Assembly: GCF_000300195.1 (NCBI RefSeq)
Contig: NZ_AMQH01000011.1
Span: forward strand, 124,001-188,000
DNA: 64,000 bases
Direction: 5' to 3'
Source of the DNA: Clostridium tunisiense TJ
GTDB taxonomy: Bacteria > Bacillota > Clostridia > Clostridiales > Clostridiaceae
Part shown: positions 1-8,252 of the stretch, piece by piece
Position numbering within the stretch: position 1 is the first letter of the stretch
Layout: each line of letters begins with the position of its first letter
Program-made: the position numbers and the translations under genes
The notes under the pieces: model-generated
The model's input: only the letters and a program-made list of their open reading frames with translations
Told to the model about the DNA's origin: nothing
Databases searched by the model: none

Positions 1-329
1 GATCTTCCCTCAATCTTTCTTCTAATTTTATCTAATTTTTGAATCTCTAAATCAACTTTTTCCTTTTGCTTCCTGAGCATCTCAATGCATCCTTCTGCAT
101 TTCTCACACTTAAATACTCCTTAAGAATATTAATAGGTACTCCTAAATTTCTAAAAGTCAGAATAGAGTCTAATTCATCTGCCTGCTCTAAAGTATAATA
201 TCTATAATCCTTTTCACCACGTTTTATTGGGGAAATTAATCCTATTTTATCGTAATAAATTACTGTCTGCTTTGTAACCCCAAGCATTTGTGCTAATTCT
301 CCAGTTGATAAATATATTTTACTATTCAT
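1..329 (-). CDS. MerR-family transcriptional regulator (3' end outside window)
   Basis: Reading the minus strand from the ATG at 327-329 gives MNSKIYLSTGELAQMLGV followed by a tyrosine-rich wing (VIYYDKIGL), the classic MerR winged helix, and then a helical segment that would form the dimer coiled coil. The gene runs off the left edge, so the effector domain is not seen. It is divergent from the MATE pump starting at 426, with under 100 bp between them, so it most likely controls that pump and itself. Effector unknown. It is missed by simple ORF calling because it has no stop inside the window. Confidence 0.85.
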   Translation of the reverse strand, partial: MNSKIYLSTGELAQMLGVTKQTVIYYDKIGLISPIKRGEKDYRYYTLEQADELDSILTFRNLGVPINILKEYLSVRNAEGCIEMLRKQKEKVDLEIQKLDKIRRKIEGR

Positions 330-343
330 GCTTATCAATCCCC

Positions 344-376
344 TTGACTATATAGTTGCTATACCCCTTATTATAT
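344..376 (+). promoter_or_regulatory. Candidate MerR-type promoter of the MATE gene
   Basis: A TTGACT box (344-349) is followed by an AT-rich -10 candidate (TTATTA, 369-374) with a long spacer of about 19 bp, the spacing typical of MerR-activated promoters. The spacer contains a CTATA...CTATA-like repeat that could be the regulator site. This is inference from spacing and from the divergent merR gene. Confidence 0.4.
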
Positions 377-425
377 CAAATGTAAAACAATAACAATATA
401 TGCACATATGAATAAGGAGATATTT

Positions 426-1817
426 ATGGAAAGTATTGTGAAAAATATTACTGAAAGAAAAGGAATGATTACTAACATCTGGACTCTATCCTGGCCTTCT
501 ATAGTTGAACAAGCTCTGCAGACTGCAGTACAATATGTAGGTTCTGCAATGGTTGGACAACTAGGTGCTCAGGCCTCTGCTGCAGTTGGACTTACTATTA
601 CAGTGAACTGGCTTGTAAATAGTCCAGCCTTTGCCATGGGCATAGGTGTGCTATCCTGCATCTCCTTTTCCATAGGTGCTAAAAAATTTGAAGAAACAAA
701 AATAGCCTCAATTCAATCTATTATAATAACCTTTATATTAGGAATAATTTTATCTGTCGCTACCCTAAGCGTCAGCCCATTTTTGCCTAAATGGTTAGGA
801 GCCGCTCCAGAAATTCAAAAGGATGCATCCATTTACTTTGCCATCATATGTATGCCTATGCTATTCCGTGTTTCAACCATAGTTTTTGGTGCTGTCCTTC
901 GCTCTACTGGGGATACAAAAACACCTATGAGGATTAATCTGATTATGAATCTAACTAATATTGTATTAAACTTTCTATTAATTTATGGAAGCCAAACTTT
1001 ATCTATTGGAAGCTTAGAAATACCTACCTATGGAGCAGGTTTAGGTGTAATTGGTTCTGCCATAGCTACAGCCATATCTTACACCATAAGCGGTTTTTTA
1101 ATGTTTTTTGCTCTTTATAAAAATAAGTTAGTATCACCTAAAGGTGAAAAGATAAAACTTCACCTTCCCATAATGAAAAGATGCATTAGTGTTGGTTTTC
1201 CTGTGACTGTTGAGCGTACCATAACTTGTCTAGGTCAAGTTGTTTTTTCTTCTCTTGTAACAAGCCTGGGTACTATAGCTTTTGCTGCGCATTCCATAGC
1301 TTTAACTGCCGAAGAAGCATTTTACATTCCTGGTTACGGCATGCAAGCCTCTACTTCAACCCTTGTTGGAAATGCTCTTGGTGAAAAAGATGAAAAAAAA
1401 TTTCAGCAAACCTCTATAACAATAATGTGGCTTGCAGTTACAATAATGACTATAACAGGAGCAATATTGTTTTTCTTTCCTGAGACTATGATGTCTATTT
1501 TTATAAATGACCCTGAGGTTATCAAATATGGTTCTTCTGTACTTCGTATTGTAGCGGTTTCTGAACCTATGTTTGGCGCACTAATAATATTAGAAGGAAT
1601 ATTTAATGGCATAGGAGACACTAAAACTCCTGTATTCATATCAATATTATCTATGTGGGGAGTAAGAATTATTTCCACCTACTTATGCGTATCTGTTTTT
1701 CACCTGGGTCTAAACGCCGTATGGCTTTGTATGATAGCAGATAACGTAGTTCGTTTTGCCTTGCTTTTCATACGCTTTAAAAGTGGTGCTTGGAAAAGAA
1801 AATTCAAAATGGACTAA
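426..1817 (+). CDS. MATE-family multidrug/Na+ antiporter
   Basis: A 463-residue polytopic membrane protein with two homologous halves of about six helices each, as in MatE transporters. Supporting segments are the N-terminal WTLSWPSIVEQALQTAVQY helix and the conserved LRSTGDTKTPM and FNGIGDTKTPV loops, which occur once per half. It would export drugs or cations across the membrane using an ion gradient. An ATG at 408 is in frame, but AAGGAGA (414-420) lies 5 nt before the ATG at 426, so 426 is the real start. A divergent MerR regulator lies upstream. Substrate cannot be told from sequence. Confidence 0.9.
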   Translation: MESIVKNITERKGMITNIWTLSWPSIVEQALQTAVQYVGSAMVGQLGAQASAAVGLTITVNWLVNSPAFAMGIGVLSCISFSIGAKKFEETKIASIQSIIITFILGIILSVATLSVSPFLPKWLGAAPEIQKDASIYFAIICMPMLFRVSTIVFGAVLRSTGDTKTPMRINLIMNLTNIVLNFLLIYGSQTLSIGSLEIPTYGAGLGVIGSAIATAISYTISGFLMFFALYKNKLVSPKGEKIKLHLPIMKRCISVGFPVTVERTITCLGQVVFSSLVTSLGTIAFAAHSIALTAEEAFYIPGYGMQASTSTLVGNALGEKDEKKFQQTSITIMWLAVTIMTITGAILFFFPETMMSIFINDPEVIKYGSSVLRIVAVSEPMFGALIILEGIFNGIGDTKTPVFISILSMWGVRIISTYLCVSVFHLGLNAVWLCMIADNVVRFALLFIRFKSGAWKRKFKMD

Positions 1818-1875
1818 ATTCAATTAATATTAAATATAAAAACCTCGCCTAAACTTGAGCTAACTCTTCCCTGTG

Positions 1876-1948
1876 GAAGTATGTACCTTTTGCTTATCTT
1901 AAACTTACCTTTGATATGACTTATCATAAAGTGCGAAAGGTAGACTTC
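1876..1948. repeat. Long imperfect inverted repeat after the MATE gene
   Basis: GAAGT..GTACCTTTTGC (1876-1893) can pair with GCGAAAGGTAGACTTC (1933-1948), leaving a loop of about 39 nt. It lies between the MATE stop and the shared terminator at 1970. It could be a mobile-repeat remnant or a structured 3' UTR. It shares GGTAGACTT with the repeat at 19.6 kb, but that is too short to prove kinship. Confidence 0.45.
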
Positions 1949-1969
1949 TTATTAAAAAACATAAAAAAG

Positions 1970-1997
1970 AACTGCTCACTCTAAGCAGTTTTTTTTA
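1970..1997. terminator. Bidirectional intrinsic terminator
   Basis: AACTGCT / AGCAGTT stem with a 7-nt loop, flanked by an A-tract and a T-tract, so it works in both directions. It lies between the converging MATE gene and the two-component operon. Confidence 0.85.
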
Positions 1998-2004
1998 TGT
2001 CTTA

Positions 2005-2730
2005 TTATTCATAAATTTTCTCATTTGAACTAATTGCAATTCTTACCCCTCTTTGACCATTGCCTTCAACGAATTCATTAAATAAATAGTATATTTTACC
2101 TCCAGCTACAGAGTACTTTCCCTTTTGAAGCTTCTTATCTCTTACATCATCCCATTCTACACCAATATAATTTGCAAATTTCTCTGGAAGGGTTTCAAAG
2201 TCCACAGGTGCCATTAGGTCCCCTGACCAAATATAGAGCTCATATATTAAATGAGTGTCAACATCCATCAGAGCATTTAAAACAATTTTATCAGAATAAA
2301 ATTGTACATCCCACACTCGTACATTGTTATCTGGCTTATTCATGTCTGTATAATTCTTCAATGCATATCTACAATCTAATTGATTATTTAACTCTATCTT
2401 TGGAAATATACCACTTTCTTTCAATTTTTCTAATTGATTCAAGACTATAACTGGTGCGTCTTCTTCAGTAAGCTTTCCTCCAAGCTGCTGATTTTGATTT
2501 ACCATTACAATATTTTTATCAATTCGGTTATACCCACTAATCAAAGCAATTTTGTCCACCACACTTATGTTGGCTGTATTCACAGATATCCTTTTGTCTA
2601 CTGGTTGTATTTTCACCTTTCCTAATAGTCTATTATCTCTTGTTTGAGATATGTTTGAAGGGAGAAATACTGCTGCAATTAAGATACTTATAAACAAGAT
2701 TAATATTCCAAAGGTTCTAATTCTTATCAA
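2005..2730 (-). CDS. Membrane-anchored protein of a two-component operon, function unknown
   Basis: 241 residues with one N-terminal hydrophobic helix (about residues 5-24) and an extracytoplasmic remainder. I do not recognise a catalytic motif. It starts at a TTG that overlaps the 3' end of the histidine kinase by 14 bp, with GGGAG upstream, so translation is probably coupled. Single-helix accessory proteins encoded behind a sensor kinase often modulate the kinase from the outer face (the YycH/YycI type is one example), but no homology to those is claimed here. Confidence 0.6.
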   Translation of the reverse strand: MIRIRTFGILILFISILIAAVFLPSNISQTRDNRLLGKVKIQPVDKRISVNTANISVVDKIALISGYNRIDKNIVMVNQNQQLGGKLTEEDAPVIVLNQLEKLKESGIFPKIELNNQLDCRYALKNYTDMNKPDNNVRVWDVQFYSDKIVLNALMDVDTHLIYELYIWSGDLMAPVDFETLPEKFANYIGVEWDDVRDKKLQKGKYSVAGGKIYYLFNEFVEGNGQRGVRIAISSNEKIYE

Positions 2731-4177
2731 ATTTTTCAGCTCCCTTCAGATAAATAACAACACATGTACCTTTTCTAAGAGCACTCTGAAACTTCATTTC
2801 TGCCCCATGTAACTTTATAATCTCTGAACTAATTGCAAGTCCTAAGCCTGCGCCCCCTCTTGCTCTTGATCTAGACTTATCCACCATATAAAATGCTTCC
2901 GTAATTTTGGATAGCTCTGATTCTTCCATTCCCTTACCTGTATCCTGTGTGGTAATAAGATAATTTTCCAAATCCCATTTTCCTGTGAATGTTATCTTTC
3001 CACCATCGTCTATTGCTTTTCTGGCATTATCTAATAAATTAATACATACTGTTTTCATAAGATCAGGCTCAATGTTTAAAATTGCATCCTCAACATTTAC
3101 TATAAATTCTATATTTTCCTTTTCCAGTACTGGAAGCATAACGCCTTGTATTGCATTAAAGAAGGCTTGCGCATCAACAGGTTTCATTGTAAGGTCCTGT
3201 TTTTTCAATACAATCATATCCATTAATTTCATTGAAAGAGCTTCAAGCCGCTTACCCTCCTCAAAAATATAGTTTGAAGATATTATTATCTGCTCTGTTT
3301 CCATTTTTTTTGAACGCAGCATGTCAGCATAGCCAATCATTGAAGTTAATGGTGTCTTCAATTCATGTGCGAAACTACCCACAAAATCTTCCTGACGGTG
3401 TGATGCATCCTTCAATTCTTCTACCATTTGCTCCAATTTTATTGCCATTGTATTAAAATCTTCGGACAGTTTCCCAAATTCATCCTGAGTTTTAATAGTT
3501 ATCCGTTGGTCAAAATTCCCATCAGCGATTTGCTTTGTTGCTTTTGACAAATTACTAAGTGGTTTTGTAAGCCAATGAGAAACCATAAACATTATAAGTC
3601 CACTTAAACCAATAATAGCTAATATTAGATAATAAAAAATTCTATATTGTTCAGCACGGCTTTTAAACAGAAAAGTAATATCATGAAAATTCTCTAAATA
3701 CATTGTTTCATTTTGAACAGCAATGGGTCCCGCGGCATGTATATAATATTGAGAATCATATTGTATAATTTCATATCCTCTATTGTTTTCTGATATTTCT
3801 TTTAGAATATTATTGTTAATCCCAATTTTGCTACTAGTAAAAATAGTTTCATATAAATTGTTGTTCAACCTGAAGGGAATTGTTCCTTTCGAAGTATTTA
3901 TTGTCACTGACTGAGCAACTTGCCAAATAAACTGCTTTCGCATTTCCTCACTATCTGTGACCAATTTAGGTGAATAGACAGAAGCTCTATTATCTTTTAT
4001 TGTTTCTAACTCATGATTAATAGAATATCGAATAATATCATTTTCTTCATAGGCAGCAGTTACTTCACGGCTTAATGCGGAGCGAAACTGAAAATCAATA
4101 AGCAGAAAACTTCCACCACTAAATGTAACTGCTGCAATAAGTACTGTACTAAAAAAAATTTTCATAAAAAAGTTCAT
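2717..4177 (-). CDS. Sensor histidine kinase (HAMP, HisKA, HATPase)
   Basis: 486 residues. Two membrane helices (about 7-27 and 180-200) flank an extracytoplasmic sensor domain. They are followed by a HAMP linker (about 198-250), the phospho-acceptor box FAHELKTPLTS with His271, an N box (NLLDNARKAI), DTGKGM and GGAGLGLAI. It would phosphorylate the response regulator encoded 2 bp upstream (stop at 4180). The ATG at 4177 has AGGTATAACA before it. The sensed signal is unknown; the neighbouring cell-wall genes suggest envelope state, but that is inference. Confidence 0.9.
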   Translation of the reverse strand: MNFFMKIFFSTVLIAAVTFSGGSFLLIDFQFRSALSREVTAAYEENDIIRYSINHELETIKDNRASVYSPKLVTDSEEMRKQFIWQVAQSVTINTSKGTIPFRLNNNLYETIFTSSKIGINNNILKEISENNRGYEIIQYDSQYYIHAAGPIAVQNETMYLENFHDITFLFKSRAEQYRIFYYLILAIIGLSGLIMFMVSHWLTKPLSNLSKATKQIADGNFDQRITIKTQDEFGKLSEDFNTMAIKLEQMVEELKDASHRQEDFVGSFAHELKTPLTSMIGYADMLRSKKMETEQIIISSNYIFEEGKRLEALSMKLMDMIVLKKQDLTMKPVDAQAFFNAIQGVMLPVLEKENIEFIVNVEDAILNIEPDLMKTVCINLLDNARKAIDDGGKITFTGKWDLENYLITTQDTGKGMEESELSKITEAFYMVDKSRSRARGGAGLGLAISSEIIKLHGAEMKFQSALRKGTCVVIYLKGAEKFDKN

Positions 4178-4179
4178 TG

Positions 4180-4833
4180 TTATACCTCTAATCTATAACC
4201 TATTTTATAAACAGCTACAAGCTTTTCTTCCCATTCGATTTTCTTACGCAATCGCTGTACATGAAGATCAATGGTTCTACTGTTTCCAATATAATCCTCA
4301 CCCCATATTTTTTCATAAATACGGTCTCTAAATAAAACTATATTTTTGTTTTGAACAAATAAAAGTAACAACTCATATTCCTTTGGAGTTAAATTTATGA
4401 TTTCTCCATTTTTCCTTACAATTCTTGAAAGAGTATCGATAGATAAATTATGTACTTTTAGAAATTTATCATTTTTATTATAACGTCGCAGAACTGTTTC
4501 TACTCTAGCTAAAAGTTCAATAATCTCAAATGGTTTTGTTAAATAATCCTCTGCTCCAAGTCTTAATCCCTTCACTTTATCTTGAACAGTAGACTTAGCT
4601 GTCAAAAATATTACTGGTATCTCAAGGAATTTAATATATTCCATTAGCTCATACCCATCAATCTTAGGTAACATTATATCAAGGAGAATTAAATCAAAAC
4701 TTTCCTTTTCTAATATATCAGCGGCTTCAGCACCATCATAGGCACAAGTGCAAAAGTAGCCTGCATCAGAAAGATTAATCTTAATTAGATTAGAAATTGC
4801 TTTTTCATCTTCTACAATCAAAATTTTATTCAT
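4180..4833 (-). CDS. OmpR/PhoB-family response regulator
   Basis: 217 residues: a receiver domain with acidic pocket (VEDE), phospho-acceptor Asp52 in LILLDIMLP, and Lys in the TKPFE motif, followed by a winged-helix DNA-binding domain ending in RTIDLHVQRLRKKI. It starts at an ATG with AAAGGAG 9 nt upstream and is the first gene of a three-gene operon with the kinase and a membrane-anchored protein. OmpR-type regulators bind direct repeats about 11 bp apart. Such a repeat lies in its own upstream region (4873-4889) and another upstream of the Mur ligase (8006-8022). Confidence 0.92.
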   Translation of the reverse strand: MNKILIVEDEKAISNLIKINLSDAGYFCTCAYDGAEAADILEKESFDLILLDIMLPKIDGYELMEYIKFLEIPVIFLTAKSTVQDKVKGLRLGAEDYLTKPFEIIELLARVETVLRRYNKNDKFLKVHNLSIDTLSRIVRKNGEIINLTPKEYELLLLFVQNKNIVLFRDRIYEKIWGEDYIGNSRTIDLHVQRLRKKIEWEEKLVAVYKIGYRLEV

Positions 4834-4872
4834 ATATATAACTCCTTTATCCTCTTAACAATACATAAAAGA

Positions 4873-4889
4873 TGCATCCAACTTGCATC
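4873..4889 (+). promoter_or_regulatory. Direct repeat TGCATC-N5-TGCATC, candidate response-regulator box
   Basis: Two identical hexamers 11 bp apart lie 40-56 bp before the response-regulator start codon. The 11-bp period is the one used by OmpR-class regulators. An almost identical pair occurs at 8006-8022. Autoregulation is inferred. Confidence 0.4.
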
Positions 4890-5071
4890 ATTAATTATAT
4901 TATAAATTGTAGCTTACATCTAATCCAACACTTCCTATAATATTTACATGTAATATTTTTTCTTTGCATTTAAAATATTTTAGATAAATAAAAGATACCA
5001 AGCTATTATTATCTTAGTATCCTCATATTTGCTATTTTCAACTAAATTATTTTATAAAACATTTAATTTTT

Positions 5072-5107
5072 AAAATAATTTAAGAGAAGTCAAAATGGCT
5101 TCCCTTA
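5072..5107 (-). terminator. Intrinsic terminator after femX-like gene
   Basis: On the minus strand, TAAGGGAAGCC pairs with GACTTCTCTTA (wobble/mismatch tolerated) around a 5-nt loop, and an A/T-rich tract follows. Lies about 90 bp past the stop at 5197. Confidence 0.55.
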
Positions 5108-5196
5108 AAAATTTATATGTAATCAATACCCTTTTTAAATATAACCTACTTAAAAACTAATGATTTCTTAGTGGTATACAAATCAAATCACTATTA

Positions 5197-6237
5197 CTAT
5201 TGTTTAATCCTCTTCTTCATCCTTATTAGATAAGGAACTAGGTGTGAAAACATCCAATGAATTGGTTTATTATATACCCTTTCAATTTCTCCTATAAATT
5301 CTGTGACACCCTTTCGCCTACAAAAACCTTCTTTAAATTTATAGAGTCCATTTTCTTTGCTAATTGCATAGACACCACCAAAATCATAAATTTCACATTT
5401 TTCTTCAAGACCCCACCGTATCATTTCCATCTGCATAGCATAGTTTGGCATAAAGTTTCTCTTTTCATTTGAGCTGGCTCCATAGAGATACCACATTTTC
5501 CTACCATAATTTATAGCTATTGCTCCTGATAATACTTGTCCCTTATATTCTGCTAAATATATTCTTAACTTATTATCATCAAATGCATCCATGATTTTTA
5601 TGAAATAATCAAATGACCGCCCTAAAAATCCATCACGTTTGCAAGTAATTGTAAATAGGTCATAAAAAAGCTTTAAATCCTCTTTTGAAGTAGAATAGCG
5701 CACTGAAATACCATTTTTAGCTGCTACTCGTAAATTGTATCTGGTTTTAGGACTAAATTCCTTTAATAAAGCTTCTTCTGTTTTCTCTTTTATATCTAAT
5801 ATCATATTAAACCGTGGTTGTATTAAATCTTCTTTTGAAAAATTATCATTGCGAACAATAAAGCCTTTCTTTATAAAACTCTCTTCAAGTTCCTTAGTTC
5901 TCTCTACTTCAGGATCAAACCGAAAAGCAAATGCCTTATACTGTTTTGCAATAATATTTACACAGTCCAAAAGCTCCATAACAAGATCAATGTCTTTTAT
6001 ATCACATACAGGTCCACGAGGAGCATATATTAATGAGTATTTTCCTACAGGTCTTATTAGTAGTGACATAGCTGCTACTATTTCCCCCTTACGCTCCACG
6101 TATACTTGTTCATTTTTCCAATGATTTTTTACTTTTGTCCAAGATAAATCTTGAGTGACAATTGAGTATGGCGAACCTTTTACAAAACTATCATATCTTT
6201 CAACTTCTAATAAATTCTCTTTATCTAAAACAGGCAT
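5197..6237 (-). CDS. FemAB/FemX-family peptidoglycan branching aminoacyltransferase
   Basis: 346 residues with the FemABX fold: double GNAT-like halves, and motifs MSLLIRPVGKYSLIYAPRG and LYGASSNEKRNFMPNYAMQ near the C-terminal half. The length fits the short FemX/FmhB type without the long coiled-coil arm. These enzymes use aminoacyl-tRNA to add the first bridge residue to the peptidoglycan stem peptide. It lies 19 bp downstream of a Mur ligase and is surely co-transcribed, which supports the wall role. The amino acid added cannot be told; resistance or a special bridge is possible. Confidence 0.85.
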   Translation of the reverse strand: MPVLDKENLLEVERYDSFVKGSPYSIVTQDLSWTKVKNHWKNEQVYVERKGEIVAAMSLLIRPVGKYSLIYAPRGPVCDIKDIDLVMELLDCVNIIAKQYKAFAFRFDPEVERTKELEESFIKKGFIVRNDNFSKEDLIQPRFNMILDIKEKTEEALLKEFSPKTRYNLRVAAKNGISVRYSTSKEDLKLFYDLFTITCKRDGFLGRSFDYFIKIMDAFDDNKLRIYLAEYKGQVLSGAIAINYGRKMWYLYGASSNEKRNFMPNYAMQMEMIRWGLEEKCEIYDFGGVYAISKENGLYKFKEGFCRRKGVTEFIGEIERVYNKPIHWMFSHLVPYLIRMKKRIKQ

Positions 6238-6256
6238 ATTATCACTTCTTTTCTTA

Positions 6257-7780
6257 TTAGTCCATTATTTTTAAGCATCTTTTTGCAATGGATATATCGG
6301 ATTCATAGTACTTATATTCATTTCCTACCTTTTGATAAGCTACTTCTCCTTTAGCTGCCAAAATAATAATATCACCTTTTTTAGCAGTTGAGATAGCTTT
6401 TTCTATTGCTTCTGTACGATCTTCTATGATTTCGTAAGGAGCTTTGTATGGCTTTATATACTGAGCAATATCCATGCATATTGCTTTTACGTCCTCATAT
6501 TGTGGATCTTCAGCAGTTAAATAAATATACTGAGCATATTTACCTGAAAGGCTTCCTATATCACGTCTTCTCAGGAAGGCTTTCCCCCCTGCACAACCCA
6601 CAACTGTCACAATTCTTCGTCCTGGATAATCTAACTTAATAGTTTCATAAAGTTTAGAAAAACTTAAATGGTTATGGGCAAAATCAACTATTACAGTAAT
6701 TTTATTGTTTTCAAATATATTCATTCTCCCCTTTACTGTTGTATTTTTAATCCCATTATAAATTGACTCCTCATCCACTCCTAAGGTTCTTGCAGCAATA
6801 ATAGTAGCTAAAGCATTTTCTATATTAAACCTACCCACCATTAACATTGAGAATGTCTTTCTATAGTTCTTTGAATTAACGTCAAACAAAGTATATTTTC
6901 CTTGTTTCCGAATATTATTTACATAATAATCATGGCTCTTATCGGTACCATATATAATTACCCTCTCACAATGCTTCTTAGCTTCATTATACACACTGTC
7001 AAACTCTCTTGTGTTAGCATTTATAATGGCTGTGTCACAATTTTTCATAAGTTCCTTTTTACATGATAAGTAATCATCAAAATCAACATGTTCTGATGGC
7101 CCTATATGATCCTCATCAATATTAAGGAATATTCCTATATTAAAATTCACTCCAAACACTCGATTTAATTTGTATGCCTGTGATGACACCTCCATTGTAA
7201 GATTTTTTATGTTGTTTTCTCGTGCCTCTGAAAAATATCGTTGTAAATCAAGGGATTCTGGTGTGGTTAAATGTGATTCCTCCAAGGTTGTACCTGTATA
7301 TACCTCAATACTTGATAAAATTGCACTTTTTGATTTATAATACTCATCAAATATATTTTTCATAAAATATGCGGTTGTAGTTTTACCTTTTGTTCCTGTG
7401 ATACCTACTAAATTTATTTCCTTATTAGGGTAATCATAATATAACATTCCAATTACTGCCATAGCTTTTCGCACATCACTAACCTTAATATATGGTAGAT
7501 TATTATGAATCTCTTGATAAACCTCTTCAGAAATATAGGCAGTTGCTCCTAATTTAGCTGCTTCTTTTAGATATTCAACTTTAAAGTTACCTCCTTTACA
7601 TATAAAAAGAGTAGTGGCTTTAATATCCTTAGAATTGTAAGACACATAATCAAAGTTAAGTTCTGAGCAATCTATCCTTCTAGAGTAATCTCTAATTAAG
7701 TTAAATTTATTTAATGCCTGAAATACATCCTTTAATGTAATTTTATGTTGTTTCTTAATTTTTTCATTATGAACTTTCAT
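6257..7780 (-). CDS. MurE-type UDP-MurNAc-dipeptide ligase
   Basis: 507 residues with the three Mur ligase domains: an N-terminal UDP-binding part, the ATPase P-loop GITGTKGKTTT, MEVSSQAYKLNRV, the NIDEDHIGPSEH segment and a C-terminal ligase domain. It adds the third stem-peptide amino acid. The DNPR motif that marks meso-diaminopimelate ligases is replaced by EDPQ in LTAEDPQYEDV, so another amino acid or an accessory role is likely. The open frame extends to a TTG at 7801, but AAAGGGG (7788-7800 region) sits inside that extension and serves the ATG at 7780. First gene of an operon with the FemX-like gene. Confidence 0.82.
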   Translation of the reverse strand: MKVHNEKIKKQHKITLKDVFQALNKFNLIRDYSRRIDCSELNFDYVSYNSKDIKATTLFICKGGNFKVEYLKEAAKLGATAYISEEVYQEIHNNLPYIKVSDVRKAMAVIGMLYYDYPNKEINLVGITGTKGKTTTAYFMKNIFDEYYKSKSAILSSIEVYTGTTLEESHLTTPESLDLQRYFSEARENNIKNLTMEVSSQAYKLNRVFGVNFNIGIFLNIDEDHIGPSEHVDFDDYLSCKKELMKNCDTAIINANTREFDSVYNEAKKHCERVIIYGTDKSHDYYVNNIRKQGKYTLFDVNSKNYRKTFSMLMVGRFNIENALATIIAARTLGVDEESIYNGIKNTTVKGRMNIFENNKITVIVDFAHNHLSFSKLYETIKLDYPGRRIVTVVGCAGGKAFLRRRDIGSLSGKYAQYIYLTAEDPQYEDVKAICMDIAQYIKPYKAPYEIIEDRTEAIEKAISTAKKGDIIILAAKGEVAYQKVGNEYKYYESDISIAKRCLKIMD

Positions 7781-8005
7781 AAATGTATTATCCCCTTTCA
7801 AAACTACTTTTTATTTCTACTCCAAAACTCTAAGGAAAAGTAATTACTATTACTAACACTAGAATTATTTCTTCATTCTATGTTTAAATTCAGCTTTGGT
7901 TATTCAATTGTTAACGGCTATGCTTTATAACATCCTTTTATTGCCATAAAGGGCTACCTTGTAATTCAATATTAAAAGGGGGCTGTATCAAACTTCAATC
8001 AAAAT

Positions 8006-8022
8006 TGCATCAAAGTTGCATA
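8006..8022 (+). promoter_or_regulatory. Direct repeat TGCATC-N5-TGCATA upstream of the Mur ligase
   Basis: Same hexamer, spacing and orientation as 4873-4889, about 230 bp before the Mur ligase start. Suggests control by the neighbouring OmpR-type regulator; inference only. Confidence 0.35.
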
Positions 8023-8144
8023 CTTTTCTTCAGCAGACTTTATTTCTAACTTATGTTTTAAGGAAAGTTCATATTTAATATAATAACTTCCATGCTCTCA
8101 CTAAATATAAACAAAGAATCCTATACTACTGTGTTATTTATCTA

Positions 8145-8185
8145 AATTAAAAACTCTTATCCATTTGCAGGATAGGAGTTTTTTC
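8145..8185. terminator. Intrinsic terminator after nudC
   Basis: AACTCTTATCC / GGATAGGAGTT stem (one mismatch) with a 7-nt loop and T-rich tracts on both sides; on the minus strand it follows the nudC stop at 8253. Confidence 0.8.
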
Positions 8186-8252
8186 AGTGTGTACTATGGT
8201 ATATATTTTTTAAATTTTGCCCTTGTGAAACCTTTAGTCATATTTATTAAAA

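Larger units (their letters stand above)
4834..5196. other. Non-coding interval holding the two-component promoter region and a terminator
   Basis: No gene seen on either strand. The right-hand end of the femX transcript and the left-hand promoter region of the response regulator lie here. It contains a direct repeat TGCATC-N5-TGCATC (4873-4889), a short inverted repeat GATACcAAG / CTTaGTATC near 4995-5022 and the terminator at 5072-5107. The rest is AT-rich. Confidence 0.6.
7781..8252. other. Non-coding interval upstream of the Mur/Fem operon
   Basis: No convincing gene. It holds the promoter region of the Mur ligase, a direct repeat TGCATC-N5-TGCATA at 8006-8022 matching the one before the response regulator, and the nudC terminator at 8145-8185. 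Confidence 0.55.

Noticed and set aside
2172-2625. Plus-strand ORFs opposite the two-component genes
   Set aside because: They have no ribosome sites, have cysteine- and phenylalanine-rich shadow composition, and sit fully antisense to well-supported genes. The same applies to the other antisense ORFs throughout.
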